From positions 1 to 64,000 of the forward strand of contig NZ_BAAACY010000078.1 of NCBI RefSeq assembly GCF_039521925.1: DNA of 64,000 bases, in the 5' to 3' direction. Source of the DNA: Virgibacillus salarius (GTDB lineage Bacteria; Bacillota; Bacilli; Bacillales; Amphibacillaceae). The position numbers and the translations under genes were made by a program. The notes below the pieces were generated by a model, which saw only the letters and a list, made by a program, of their open reading frames with translations, made no database searches and was not told the origin of the DNA. Below are positions 52,743 through 60,951 of this stretch, piece by piece (the stretch's first letter is position 1; the number at the start of each line of letters is the position of its first letter).

Positions 52743-53336
52743 TTATCCAATTTTGGCTTGGCGAACTGCTGGAATACGTGTTGCAATTCTGACCATAAAT
52801 AAAGCAGTTAAACCAGCAAAGGCGATATCCTTAATCAAGAATGGAATCATCGAAGCCCAAGCTAATGGATAAGTTATAGGAGCCGCTAACCACGTATTTA
52901 AGGCGACATACATATATGATACACCTATACCGTAATTAATGATGGTTCCAACGAGTGCAGCAAGTAAGTAATAAAAAAGAGAGCTTTCTTTCCGTTTATC
53001 GACCATCCATCCAGTAAAATAGGCTACAAAAATAAAAGATATGATAAATCCACCAGTTGGAGTTAATAATGCTGTAGGTCCCGCTGACAATCCAGCAAAT
53101 ACGGGAACACCAGCAAATCCGACAAGTATATACACTAGAACAGAAAGAGTTCCTAGCTTTCTACCTAACATTAATCCGGCTAATATGGCGAAGAATGTCT
53201 GTAAGGATAAAGGCACGCTTGTCCCGCCGATTGGAACTGCCAGCATAGGAAACCAAACCGTAATATTTGCACCTATAGCCATTAAAACAACAAATACGGC
53301 TCCATATGTAAGATCAATTGTTCGTAATCCTTTCAT
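52743..53336 (-). CDS. bioY: Biotin transporter BioY
   Basis: The product is 197 residues from the ATG at 53336 (AGAGGATGAG upstream); a longer reading would start inside the leader. Six membrane helices are visible, with the BioY blocks PMLAVPIGGTSVPLSLQTFFAILAGLMLGRK-type sequence (residues 28-60) and TPTGGFIISFIFVAYFTGW. It is the S component of an ECF biotin importer. A BirA operator 45 bases upstream confirms the biotin link. Confidence 0.92.
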   Translation of the reverse strand: MKGLRTIDLTYGAVFVVLMAIGANITVWFPMLAVPIGGTSVPLSLQTFFAILAGLMLGRKLGTLSVLVYILVGFAGVPVFAGLSAGPTALLTPTGGFIISFIFVAYFTGWMVDKRKESSLFYYLLAALVGTIINYGIGVSYMYVALNTWLAAPITYPLAWASMIPFLIKDIAFAGLTALFMVRIATRIPAVRQAKIG

Positions 53337-53380
53337 AATCTCATCCTCTCTGTATATGATAGTAATTGGAGAATGGATTT

Positions 53381-53410
53381 TTGTCAACCTCATTTTTTTT
53401 GGGTTAACAA
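53381..53410 (-). promoter_or_regulatory. BirA operator of bioY
   Basis: TTGTCAACC and GGTTAACAA are separated by 12 bases. This is the bipartite biotin operator (TTGTTAACC ... GGTTAACAA) with one mismatch. BirA-biotin bound here would block bioY transcription. Confidence 0.85.
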
Positions 53411-53494
53411 AAATTGTGGCTGTTAAATGCTAGATAAACTATTTCTATGTTAGATAATTTCTTTAAGGAAGAAAAGTAGAGAGGGGAATAAAAG

Positions 53495-53516
53495 AGGTGG
53501 GTGTAGGCTCCCACCT
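53495..53516 (-). terminator. Terminator of deoD
   Basis: AGGTGGG pairs with CCCACCT around 8 bases; on the minus strand CTTTTATT follows. It lies just after the deoD stop codon. Confidence 0.7.
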
Positions 53517-53527
53517 TCTATGTTATG

Positions 53528-54235
53528 CTATTTAATCGCTGTCTCTAATGCAATTTCCATCATGTCATTGAAGGTTGTTTGTCTTTCTTCGGAGGTCGTC
53601 TCTTCACCAGTTAATATATGATCAGAAACTGTAAGAACGGAAAGAGCTTGGCGATCATACTTTGCTGCTAAGGTATATAATGCAGTTGTTTCCATCTCAA
53701 TTGCAAGCACTTTATAAGCAGCAAGCTTTTCATTGATTTCTTTTGCGTTATCACGGTAGAACGTGTCACTTGTAAAGACATTACCTACTCGCAAGTTTAA
53801 TCCTTTTTCTATTCCAGCATCATATGCATTTTTTAATAAATGGAAGTCAGCAAGTGGAGCGTAGTCTATACCACCGAAGGTCATGCGATTCATTTGTGAA
53901 TCAGTGGTAGATCCTTGAGCAAGAATAACATCTCTAACCTTGACATCTTTTTGTATTGCTCCACAAGTACCTACGCGGATTAGTTTGTTTACATCATAGC
54001 TCTGGATTAATTCATTCACATATATAGAGATGGAAGGAACTCCCATTCCGGTTCCTTGAACCGATACCCTTTCTCCTTTATATGTTCCTGTAAATCCATA
54101 CATACCGCGAACGCTATTATATTGTGTTGGATGTTCTAAAAAAGTTTCTGCGATATATTTGGCACGAAGGGGATCACCTGGTAATAATATTTTGTCAGCA
54201 ATTTCTCCTTGCTTTGCACCTATATGTACACTCAT
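53528..54235 (-). CDS. deoD: Purine nucleoside phosphorylase DeoD
   Basis: The product is 235 residues, the standard length. SVHIGAKQGEIADKILLPGDP is the family start; VQGTGMGVPSISIYVNELI, RVGTCGAIQ, and EMETTALYTLA and SDHILTGE in the active site identify the hexameric bacterial type. It splits purine (deoxy)nucleosides with phosphate. TAGGAGGAATT precedes the ATG. Confidence 0.95.
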   Translation of the reverse strand: MSVHIGAKQGEIADKILLPGDPLRAKYIAETFLEHPTQYNSVRGMYGFTGTYKGERVSVQGTGMGVPSISIYVNELIQSYDVNKLIRVGTCGAIQKDVKVRDVILAQGSTTDSQMNRMTFGGIDYAPLADFHLLKNAYDAGIEKGLNLRVGNVFTSDTFYRDNAKEINEKLAAYKVLAIEMETTALYTLAAKYDRQALSVLTVSDHILTGEETTSEERQTTFNDMMEIALETAIK

Positions 54236-54543
54236 GTTAATTCCTCCTAGTATAAATGGAATACTTTCAAAATAACGTTATCATAAGCTATTAGGAAAGA
54301 CAAATAGTTCTATAATTCATCCTTTCTGACAAATAATAGGTATAAACTATCGTATCATGATTGAAAATAGAAGCAGAAGTTGTTAAATCTTTGTCGATAC
54401 ATAAAAAACTGTAGCTTATCTGTTTCAAAAATGCTTATTATTGTATATAATATTATTAGTTCAGTTTTTCACTTAATAACATATGAAAAACCAATGTACT
54501 GTATGTACATAAAAAGATAATATCTTTGGAAGGATGAATGAGG
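54236..54543. promoter_or_regulatory. Divergent control region of deoD and ptsH
   Basis: A candidate ptsH promoter is TTTCAA (54423-54428), 17-base spacer, TATAAT (54446-54451). Downstream lie two inverted repeats: GTTTTTCA / TGAAAAAC (54464-54491) and ATGTAC / GTACAT (54494-54510), both in the leader. Their role is unknown. Confidence 0.45.
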
Positions 54544-54807
54544 ATGAAAGAACAAAATTTTACAATTACAGCGGATACAGGAGTTCACGCACGTCCAGCT
54601 ACACTTCTGGTAAATAAAGCAGGTCAGTTCGAGTCAGAAGTAGAAATCTCATACAATGAGAAGACAGTAAATCTAAAATCAATAATGGGTGTTATGTCCT
54701 TAGGAATTCCTAAAGGTGCAGAGATTAAAATTACCACTACAGGAACTGATGAGGAAGAAGCGCTTAAGGGTGTAGAGGAAGTAATTAAAGAGCATTTAGG
54801 TGAATAA
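54544..54807 (+). CDS. ptsH: Phosphocarrier protein HPr
   Basis: The product is 87 residues from the ATG at 54544, which places the phosphorylated histidine exactly at His15 in GVHARPAT and the regulatory serine at Ser46 in LKSIMGVMSLGI; an ATG two codons earlier would shift both. His15 shows it is true HPr, not Crh, which has Gln there. It hands phosphate from enzyme I to EIIA proteins, such as the one at 13236, and with Ser46 phosphorylated supports CcpA repression. Unusually, ptsI does not follow. Confidence 0.92.
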   Translation: MKEQNFTITADTGVHARPATLLVNKAGQFESEVEISYNEKTVNLKSIMGVMSLGIPKGAEIKITTTGTDEEEALKGVEEVIKEHLGE

Positions 54808-54844
54808 TAATTTAAAGTTATTTGTTAAATGTCCTTTATCATAA

Positions 54845-55132
54845 GGCTGAGACAAAAGAATGAAGAAACAATAAAAAACGAACGATAATTAATTTCAATT
54901 AATTATCGTTCGTTTTTTGATAAGAATCATTCATTTAGCACCTAAAATAAGCGAGACTCCGGTGGGAACAGCACGAGTCCGAAAATCCACTTGGTAACGT
55001 GTTTTTCTTTACCAAGTTAGCTGAGGCCGTGCCCGCGAAAAGCGCGTATATTTTCACGGTGTGGCGATGATGCTCTTATTGATAATATGATTATTCGTAT
55101 TTTGGGTAAAGAAGTTGTGTTTTGTCCCAGCC
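54845..55132 (+). repeat. Hairpin-carrying repeat element bounded by GGCTGAGACAAAA
   Basis: The ends GGCTGAGACAAAA (54845-54857) and TTTTGTCCCAGCC (55120-55132) are inverted repeats matching at 12 of 13 positions. Close to the left end is a perfect 22-base inverted repeat (54873-54918, core ACGAACGATAATTAATT). The body holds GAGACTCCGGTGGGAACAG, an ACTTGGTAA / TTTACCAAGT stem and GAGGCCGTGCCCGCGAAAAG. Related pieces lie at 1-65, 29631-29905 and 56985-57060. No protein is encoded. Confidence 0.75.
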
Positions 55133-55250
55133 TTTTTTACATATAGTGAAAAGGTGCTACCTTCATCTAGCACTGCTGATAGTAATGAATTAGCTAATCA
55201 GGCTTGGGTGTAGTAAATCTTTATAGCGTGAAAGTGGGCTTGGACCTCTT

Positions 55251-55637
55251 CTATATTTTGTCATAATACTGTTCTTCTAACCTATTTAAACACTCCAGTG
55301 CTGCTCTGTGATATGCAGTATCGTCTTTAAGCAGCTTTGCTCGATACGTTTCTACAGCTTCTTTTAATGATACTATGTAGTTAGGTATAGGATCTGGATA
55401 TGAATGTACAGCTGGTTTTTTTACATTCATTTTTTCATGATGTGCAAGGGCTTTTCTTTCATGGAAGAAAACCCCTTCGGTTTGATTCGGATTGTGCAAA
55501 TCTCCTTGCATTGGATGCTTCTTAACAGCAAGGACCTCTACAACATAGCGATCTCCTTTATCGTCCATTACTTTACCGATATATGTTCCTGAGCGATAAT
55601 GGGCTTTAACTGTTTCCCCTAGTTGAACTTCTGGCAT
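55251..55637 (-). CDS. kapB: Kinase-associated lipoprotein B-type protein KapB
   Basis: The product is 128 residues from the ATG at 55637 (AAGGAGGACG upstream), exactly the B. subtilis KapB length. The N-terminal half is a small SH3-like barrel (GETVKAHYRSGTYIGKVMDD, YVVEVLAVKKHPMQGDLHNP) and the C-terminal half is a helix bundle. There is no signal peptide, despite the family name. KapB supports KinB in the phosphorelay to Spo0A. The kinB gene is not next to it here. Confidence 0.88.
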   Translation of the reverse strand: MPEVQLGETVKAHYRSGTYIGKVMDDKGDRYVVEVLAVKKHPMQGDLHNPNQTEGVFFHERKALAHHEKMNVKKPAVHSYPDPIPNYIVSLKEAVETYRAKLLKDDTAYHRAALECLNRLEEQYYDKI

Positions 55638-55757
55638 ATTTATCGTCCTCCTTACTATTATTGTGCCAAAAATGTATCCGTTTAGCGAACAAAATAGATC
55701 ACTCATTTAGTTATATAGTGGAATTTGCTATAATAGCAAAGAAGGAAGTGAATGAAA

Positions 55758-55940
55758 ATGATGCCATTTCTCTATTTCCCAGAGGATAAATCAGAATATA
55801 TCCCAGCTGTAATCACTTTAGTCATCTTTTTAATTGCTGCTAGTATTGTAATGTATTTGTTCTATAAAAAATCTAAAAATGATGAGAAAAAATTTAATGA
55901 GCAATATAATGAGCAATTAAACGATAAAAATAATGAATAA
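55758..55940 (+). CDS. Small single-pass membrane protein, unknown
   Basis: The product is 60 residues; the ATG at 55758 lies 9 bases after AAGGAAG, while the one at 55752 is too close. A short N-terminus (FLYFPEDKSEY) is followed by one membrane helix (about residues 14-37) and a hydrophilic, Lys/Asn/Glu-rich tail with an EQYNEQLND repeat-like end. No family recognised. Confidence 0.6.
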   Translation: MMPFLYFPEDKSEYIPAVITLVIFLIAASIVMYLFYKKSKNDEKKFNEQYNEQLNDKNNE

Positions 55941-55967
55941 TGTGTACTAAATCTTCTTTTTTCATAG

Positions 55968-56160
55968 TCTACGAAATTATAAAATTTGAGCCTGTGGATA
56001 TATATGGGCCTGTTGAGCCGCGTCCAGAGCCTTCAGGAACTAGGCGAGTTCACGAATAGCCCTACGGATAAATCATCATCGGTTCGCAAGCTCCGTGATT
56101 CCTTTATCTTCGTTGTCGTTCCAGTCGCTACATTTCTAATCGGGCACTTGCGATTTTGTC
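55968..56160 (+). repeat. Dispersed repeat family B, copy 2
   Basis: It runs from TCTACGAAATTATAA to CGATTTTGTC with GCGTCCAGAGCC, GAACTAGGCGAGTTCACGAA and TTCCAGTCGCTACATTTCTA blocks shared with copies at 19754 and 45560. It abuts a family C repeat. Confidence 0.8.
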
Positions 56161-56345
56161 TTCCCGCATATAACTAGCAGTAAGAATCCCACTAAGCAAT
56201 AAAGAGAAACCAATATGGATAAGAAGGGGACGAATGGCAGTAAATGTCCGATTGATTCAAAGACCTTTAGGTCCTAGCCTTGTGATACTAACAATCAGTG
56301 GAGGATAAATCAAACTTCCACTGATTGAAGTATCACTTTATCCCT
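56161..56345 (+). repeat. Dispersed repeat family C, copy 1
   Basis: Shared with 63071-63256: CCGCATATAACTAGCAGTAAG, AAACCAATAT, GCAGTAAATGTCCGATTG, a GACCTTTAGGTC palindrome, an ATCAGTGGA / TCCACTGAT hairpin and AGTATCACTTTAT. The order is the same in both copies. No conserved reading frame. Confidence 0.8.
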
Positions 56346-56413
56346 ACACAACGATTAGATTTTCTAAAATAGGTAAAGAATAAAGGGCAAATCAGTTAAA
56401 AGGAGACAATCGT

Positions 56414-56983
56414 ATGCGCTGGTTATCCTTTATTCTAATTATGCTTTTAATAACAGGCTGCCAACCGAAAGATGAAAAGAGTAAAAGTGTTGATATGTAT
56501 AATGCTTCTGGAGATATGCTCGGAACTATTACTTTTAATGAACAGTCAGGTGGCGTGAATCTTAAAGTAAAGCTTGAGGGTTTAGCTCCAGGATTCCATG
56601 GTATTCATATGCATGAATACGCTAAGTGTGAAGGCCCGGATTTTAAATCAGCAGGAAATCATTTTAATCCAGAGGGAAAAGAGCATGGACTCATGCATCC
56701 AGAGGGTGCTCATTTAGGAGATTTGCCAAATATTGAGGCAGATTCAGGAGGTTTGGTTGATGCAGATCTTATGCTTCCGGAAGCAACATTGTTGGATGGG
56801 AAAAATTCTCTGACAAGAGGGGATGGGACAGCTGTCATTGTTACAGAAGGAGAAGATGATGGAATGAGCCAACCTGGTGGTAATTCAGGCGAAAGAATTA
56901 TATGCGGTACATTAACTAAAAACGAAAAACAAGAAGAATCTCCAACAGATCCTACGCAATATAATGAAAAACAGGAAGAATAG
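56414..56983 (+). CDS. Cu/Zn superoxide dismutase-like lipoprotein
   Basis: The product is 189 residues with a lipobox ITGC (Cys16). SOD blocks are clear: GIHMHE (His65, His67), GNHFNP (His83), HPEGAHLGD (His95, His100, Asp103) and a disulfide pair Cys72-Cys164, with Arg161 in GERI. The fourth copper ligand, normally His in the VIH-x-G-x-DD segment, is Thr144 (VTEGEDD). B. subtilis YojM also lost this ligand, so the protein may bind zinc but lack normal dismutase activity. The C-terminus ends in a repeated EKQEE tail. Confidence 0.85.
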   Translation: MRWLSFILIMLLITGCQPKDEKSKSVDMYNASGDMLGTITFNEQSGGVNLKVKLEGLAPGFHGIHMHEYAKCEGPDFKSAGNHFNPEGKEHGLMHPEGAHLGDLPNIEADSGGLVDADLMLPEATLLDGKNSLTRGDGTAVIVTEGEDDGMSQPGGNSGERIICGTLTKNEKQEESPTDPTQYNEKQEE

Positions 56984-57287
56984 AGGACGAGACAAAAGAT
57001 AAAGAAACTCCGAACCGTAATCCGTATACGGTTATAACCGGATTACAGTTCGGAATATTCATTTATATGGTGACGTATCTAAGCGAAAGGAATGGCGAAA
57101 ATAGTGTAAATCTAGCAGAGGCAATATGGATGACTTCTGCAGATCCGCAAATGTCCGAAGAGCGGCACTGCTAAGCAGCTTCTAAGTTAGCGTGTTAGCT
57201 GGACCTGTGGAAAGGATTACCATACTTCAGTTTACAATAGTATGACCATTCGACTTGCAAATTCTCTGTTTAGCACAAACTCATTAA
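56984..57287. repeat. Degenerate GAGACAAAA element with a different hairpin
   Basis: Directly after the SOD-like gene is GGACGAGACAAAA (56985-56997), then a hairpin TCCGAACCGTAATCCG / CGGATTACAGTTCGGA (57009-57054, one mismatch), likely also the terminator of that gene. Fragments resembling the element body follow. No gene is visible. Confidence 0.6.
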
Positions 57288-58457
57288 TTATCTATTTTTT
57301 ACAGCAGAAATGATTCGCTGCACTCCTTCTTCGAGGGTTGCTCGAGGGCAAGCGATATTAATGCGCATGAAAGTATCGCCTTCTTGTCCATAATCAACTC
57401 CCGTATTTAAGCCTACCTTTGCTTTTTTTATCATAAACGATTTGAGTTCTTTATGATCTAGCTTTAACGCACTACAGTCAATCCATAATAAGTAGGTTCC
57501 TTCAGAATCGATAACTTTTAATTCTGGTGTATGTTCTTCAAACATCTCCTTTACATACGTTTGGTGATTTTTTAAAAGATGCCGAAGCTCCTCAAGCCAA
57601 CTTTCACCATGTGTATAAGCTGCCTCTAATGCAGTATTTCCCATTGTATTAAGCATATTAACACCTTGCTTAGCAAATTGAGCATCTAGTAATTCCCTTT
57701 TTTCTTTATTAGAAGTCACGACATAAGATGCTTGTAAACCAGCAAGATTAAATGTTTTGGATGGGGACATACAAGTTATGGTTTGTTCGGCGACTTCCTC
57801 AGAAAGTGACGCAATCGGTATATGCACTTCACCAGGGAATGTAAGATCTCCATGAATTTCATCAGAAATAATTAGAACATTGTGCTTCATACATAAACGA
57901 GCTAGCTCAGTTAATTCATCTTTTTTCCAAACTCGTCCTACTGGATTGTGCGGGGAGCAAAGAATAAACGCTTTAACTCCTTGTTTTAGTTTCTCTTCAA
58001 AGTCAGCAAAATCAATTTGATAATAATTGTTTTTATAGATGAGTGGGTTCTTCACAATCTCTCTTTGGTGACTTTCTATTACCTTATAAAAAGGCGTATA
58101 CACAGGAGTTTGTATAATAATTTTATCTCCAGGCTCTGTAAAAGCTTGTACTGCCATATGTAGGCTTGTAACAACACCAGGACTAAATGATAGCCATTGC
58201 TGTTTGATATTCCATTGATGTCTTTGTGATAACCATTTAAGTATAGAATTCTTGACTTCATCATCAATCACCGTATAGCCGTATATACCATGCTGTGCTC
58301 GTTCAATTAAAGCTTGATTTACTTGTTCAGGAGCTTTAAAGTCCATATCTGCTACCCACATTGGTAATACATCTTCTGTTTGAAACATTGGTTTAAGCAT
58401 ATCCCATTTAACCGAACGTGTATTCTTTCTATTATGTTGCAAATCAAATATTCCCAT
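57288..58457 (-). CDS. patB: Cystathionine beta-lyase / PatB-type aminotransferase
   Basis: The product is 389 residues, a fold type I PLP enzyme of the MalY/PatB group. NTRSVKWDM and LPMWVADMDF are the start blocks; FSPGVVTSLH, CSPHNPVGRVW, SDEIHGDL and the PLP lysine in CMSPSKTFNLAGL follow. It cleaves cystathionine or cysteine-type C-S bonds. The neighbour kapB on the same strand, as in B. subtilis, supports the name. Confidence 0.9.
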   Translation of the reverse strand: MGIFDLQHNRKNTRSVKWDMLKPMFQTEDVLPMWVADMDFKAPEQVNQALIERAQHGIYGYTVIDDEVKNSILKWLSQRHQWNIKQQWLSFSPGVVTSLHMAVQAFTEPGDKIIIQTPVYTPFYKVIESHQREIVKNPLIYKNNYYQIDFADFEEKLKQGVKAFILCSPHNPVGRVWKKDELTELARLCMKHNVLIISDEIHGDLTFPGEVHIPIASLSEEVAEQTITCMSPSKTFNLAGLQASYVVTSNKEKRELLDAQFAKQGVNMLNTMGNTALEAAYTHGESWLEELRHLLKNHQTYVKEMFEEHTPELKVIDSEGTYLLWIDCSALKLDHKELKSFMIKKAKVGLNTGVDYGQEGDTFMRINIACPRATLEEGVQRIISAVKNR

Positions 58458-58578
58458 TTGTGACCTCCTAGCTATTTATTTTTTATAGTATAACATTTCT
58501 TTCACTATACTTCTTATAATTAAACTAAAGAAATATGCCTTTTTAACAGGGGAGTAAACGAAGATTTATCCATAAAAA

Positions 58579-58602
58579 AAGCAAAGCGATATCGCTTTGC
58601 TT
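58579..58602 (-). terminator. Terminator of pgi
   Basis: A perfect 24-base palindrome, AAGCAAAGCGAT / ATCGCTTTGCTT. On the minus strand it is followed by a run of T, just after the pgi stop. Confidence 0.85.
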
Positions 58603-58691
58603 ACAGGGGGAATACGAGAAAGTCTTACATTTGATAGTATACCCTGTTAAATAGAAATTTAAACCTAAATTGGTAAGTTTTTTGGAAAGCA

Positions 58692-60038
58692 CTATAATCT
58701 TGATTCTAACTGTTCTTTTTCATCTTCGTAGCCAGGTTTTCCTAGTAGGGCAAACATATTTCTTTTGTAAGCCTCAACTCCAGGCTGATCAAATGGATTA
58801 ACACCAAGTAGATAGCCACTTATGGCACACGCCTTTTCAAAAAAGTAAACCAAATAACCAAATGTATATGCATCGAGCTTTGGTATCTCTACAATTAAGT
58901 TAGGTACATTGCCATCAGTGTGTGCTAATAATGTGCCTTGAAAGGCTTTGTCATTTATTTCATGAATCGTTTTACTTGCTAAATAATTCAGGCCATCTAA
59001 ATTATCTTCTTCCGCTTCTACCGTAATATCATATTTGGACTCATTTACGTGTAATACTGTTTCGAATAAATTACGACGACCTTCCTGTACATACTGACCA
59101 AGTGAATGCAAATCGGTAGAGAAATTTGCAGAAGATGGATATATCCCTTTATTATCTTTTCCTTCACTTTCTCCAAAAAGCTGCTTCCACCATTCAGCAA
59201 AATAATGAAGGTTTGGCTCGTAGTTAATAAGCATTTCTGTCGTTTTTCCTTTGTTGTATAGAATGTTACGAACTGCTGCATATTGATAACTAGGATTATT
59301 CTTGATTGATGGTTCTGCTAAATCGTTCATGGCTGCATGAGCACCGTTCATCATGTTATCAATAGAAATGCCGCTAACAGCAATAGGAAGCAAACCAACG
59401 GCTGTCAAAACGGAGTAACGACCACCAACGGCATCAGGGATCACGAAGGTCTCATAACCAGCTTGATCAGCGGAAGTTTTTAAAGCACCCTTCTCTTTAT
59501 CCGTTGTAGCATAAATTCTGTCTTTTGCAGCTTCCTCACCATATTTTTCTTCTAATATTTTTTTGAAAATCCGAAAAGCAATGGCTGGTTCTGTTGTTGT
59601 TCCACTCTTGGAAATTACATTAATAGAGAAATCCTTATCTCTTAAAACATCCATTAATTCATGAATATAGGTTGAACTCATATGATGCCCAACGAAGATA
59701 ATATGCGGCGCATCGATTTCTTGCTTCGATAAGTAGCTTTGAAAAGAATGATTAAGCATTTCAAGTGCAGCTCGAGCACCTAAGTAAGAGCCACCAATCC
59801 CAATGACTAATAATACATCTGAATCTTCGCGGATTTTTTTAGCACTTGCTTTAATTCGAGCAAATTCTTGCTTATCATACGTTTCAGGTAAATTAACCCA
59901 ACCGAGAAAGTCGTTTCCTGCACCCGTTTTTTCATGTATGGCATGATGTGCAGCATTTACGGCACCTTCTAGATTATCTATTTCCTGTTCATTAAAAAAA
60001 GCAAAAGCCTTCTTGTAATTAAATGTTACATGTGTCAT
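58692..60038 (-). CDS. pgi: Glucose-6-phosphate isomerase
   Basis: The product is 448 residues from the ATG at 60038 (GGAGGAAATAAG upstream). VLLVIGIGGSYLGARAALEML binds the sugar phosphate, INVISKSGTTTEPAIAFR is the second block, and TDLHSLGQYVQEG and GVNPFDQPGVEAYK identify the Bacilli form. It interconverts glucose 6-phosphate and fructose 6-phosphate and would receive glucose units from the PTS operon. Confidence 0.95.
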   Translation of the reverse strand: MTHVTFNYKKAFAFFNEQEIDNLEGAVNAAHHAIHEKTGAGNDFLGWVNLPETYDKQEFARIKASAKKIREDSDVLLVIGIGGSYLGARAALEMLNHSFQSYLSKQEIDAPHIIFVGHHMSSTYIHELMDVLRDKDFSINVISKSGTTTEPAIAFRIFKKILEEKYGEEAAKDRIYATTDKEKGALKTSADQAGYETFVIPDAVGGRYSVLTAVGLLPIAVSGISIDNMMNGAHAAMNDLAEPSIKNNPSYQYAAVRNILYNKGKTTEMLINYEPNLHYFAEWWKQLFGESEGKDNKGIYPSSANFSTDLHSLGQYVQEGRRNLFETVLHVNESKYDITVEAEEDNLDGLNYLASKTIHEINDKAFQGTLLAHTDGNVPNLIVEIPKLDAYTFGYLVYFFEKACAISGYLLGVNPFDQPGVEAYKRNMFALLGKPGYEDEKEQLESRL

Positions 60039-60181
60039 CTTATTTCCTCCTTCATCAGCACTTTCAAACCTGTACATAACTTACTTTACCCAAGTGATGT
60101 TATGAAATCAAGAAAGACACTGTATAGATTTTTATAAGATGCATAAGCTAAGGTGAATAAAAGAGAAAAGGAGGGTAAATG

Positions 60182-60421
60182 ATGAATGGATTACAACGTA
60201 CCGCTTTAGCAATTACAATCATTGGTGCAATTAACTGGGGCTTAATTGGTTTATTTCAATTTGATTTAGTAGCAGCTATCTTTGGTGGTGAGCAAAGTGC
60301 TGCTTTCGCGCGTGTGATTTATACATTGGTAGGTATAAGCGGCCTAGTATTGCTACCTTTATTATTTAAAACGGATGAAGCATTTGCAGATCAACGTGAG
60401 CCTGGGAGGGCTGACAGTTAA
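60182..60421 (+). CDS. yuzA: DUF378 membrane protein YuzA
   Basis: The product is 79 residues; the second ATG at 60182 has the better 6-base spacing to AAAGGAGGG. Two membrane helices carry the DUF378 pattern IIGAINWGLIGLFQFDLVA and ARVIYTLVGISGL. Function unknown. It shares a terminator with convergent yugI. Confidence 0.88.
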   Translation: MNGLQRTALAITIIGAINWGLIGLFQFDLVAAIFGGEQSAAFARVIYTLVGISGLVLLPLLFKTDEAFADQREPGRADS

Positions 60422-60424
60422 ATA

Positions 60425-60458
60425 ATAAGGCAAACTCGTACGATTGAGTTTGCCTTAT
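60425..60458. terminator. Bidirectional terminator
   Basis: ATAAGGCAAACTC pairs perfectly with GAGTTTGCCTTAT over 8 bases, between yuzA and yugI. Confidence 0.8.
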
Positions 60459-60460
60459 CA

Positions 60461-60835
60461 TTATTTACTATAATTACCTTCTGATTGCTTGATCCATTCT
60501 TCAAGCTTATCTTTTAGTGTATTAAAACCTGCAGAATCATTATCTGTATGTTTTGCTTGTACCTTCTGAGGCTTCGCTTGCTTCTTTGGAGCTTCCTCTG
60601 TTGCGCGGATAGACAATGAAACCTTGTTTTTTTCTTCATCAACTTGTAAAACCTTTACCTTTACTTCATCACCGATAGATAAGTGCTCATTAATATCTTT
60701 TACATATCCATGTGTAACTTCAGATATGTGAACAAGACCTTGAACCTCGTCATCAAGTGCCACAAAAGCACCATATGGTTGAATTCCTGTAACTTTTCCA
60801 TCTAAAATTTGACCATTCTCAAATTTGTTTGTCAT
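60461..60835 (-). CDS. yugI: S1 RNA-binding general stress protein YugI
   Basis: The product is 124 residues from the ATG at 60835 (AGGAG upstream). Residues 5-75 are one S1 domain (GQILDGKVTGIQPYGAFVALDD, GLVHISEV, VKVKVLQVDEEKNKVSLSI). The rest is a basic Lys/Gln linker and a helix. It belongs to the YugI/GSP13 group, which binds RNA or ribosomes under stress. Confidence 0.9.
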   Translation of the reverse strand: MTNKFENGQILDGKVTGIQPYGAFVALDDEVQGLVHISEVTHGYVKDINEHLSIGDEVKVKVLQVDEEKNKVSLSIRATEEAPKKQAKPQKVQAKHTDNDSAGFNTLKDKLEEWIKQSEGNYSK

Positions 60836-60951
60836 GCTGAACAACTCCTATACCATTATTCGATTCATTTTACACAATAAAATATTTTAGCATAATAATT
60901 AACATGTGGCAAAACATATTAAAGATAACGCTGATGAAAGGGTGATTTATA

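Noticed and set aside
55986..56177. Plus-strand frame of 63 codons
   Set aside because: It lies entirely in repeat families B and C; no ribosome binding site and no conservation in the other copies.
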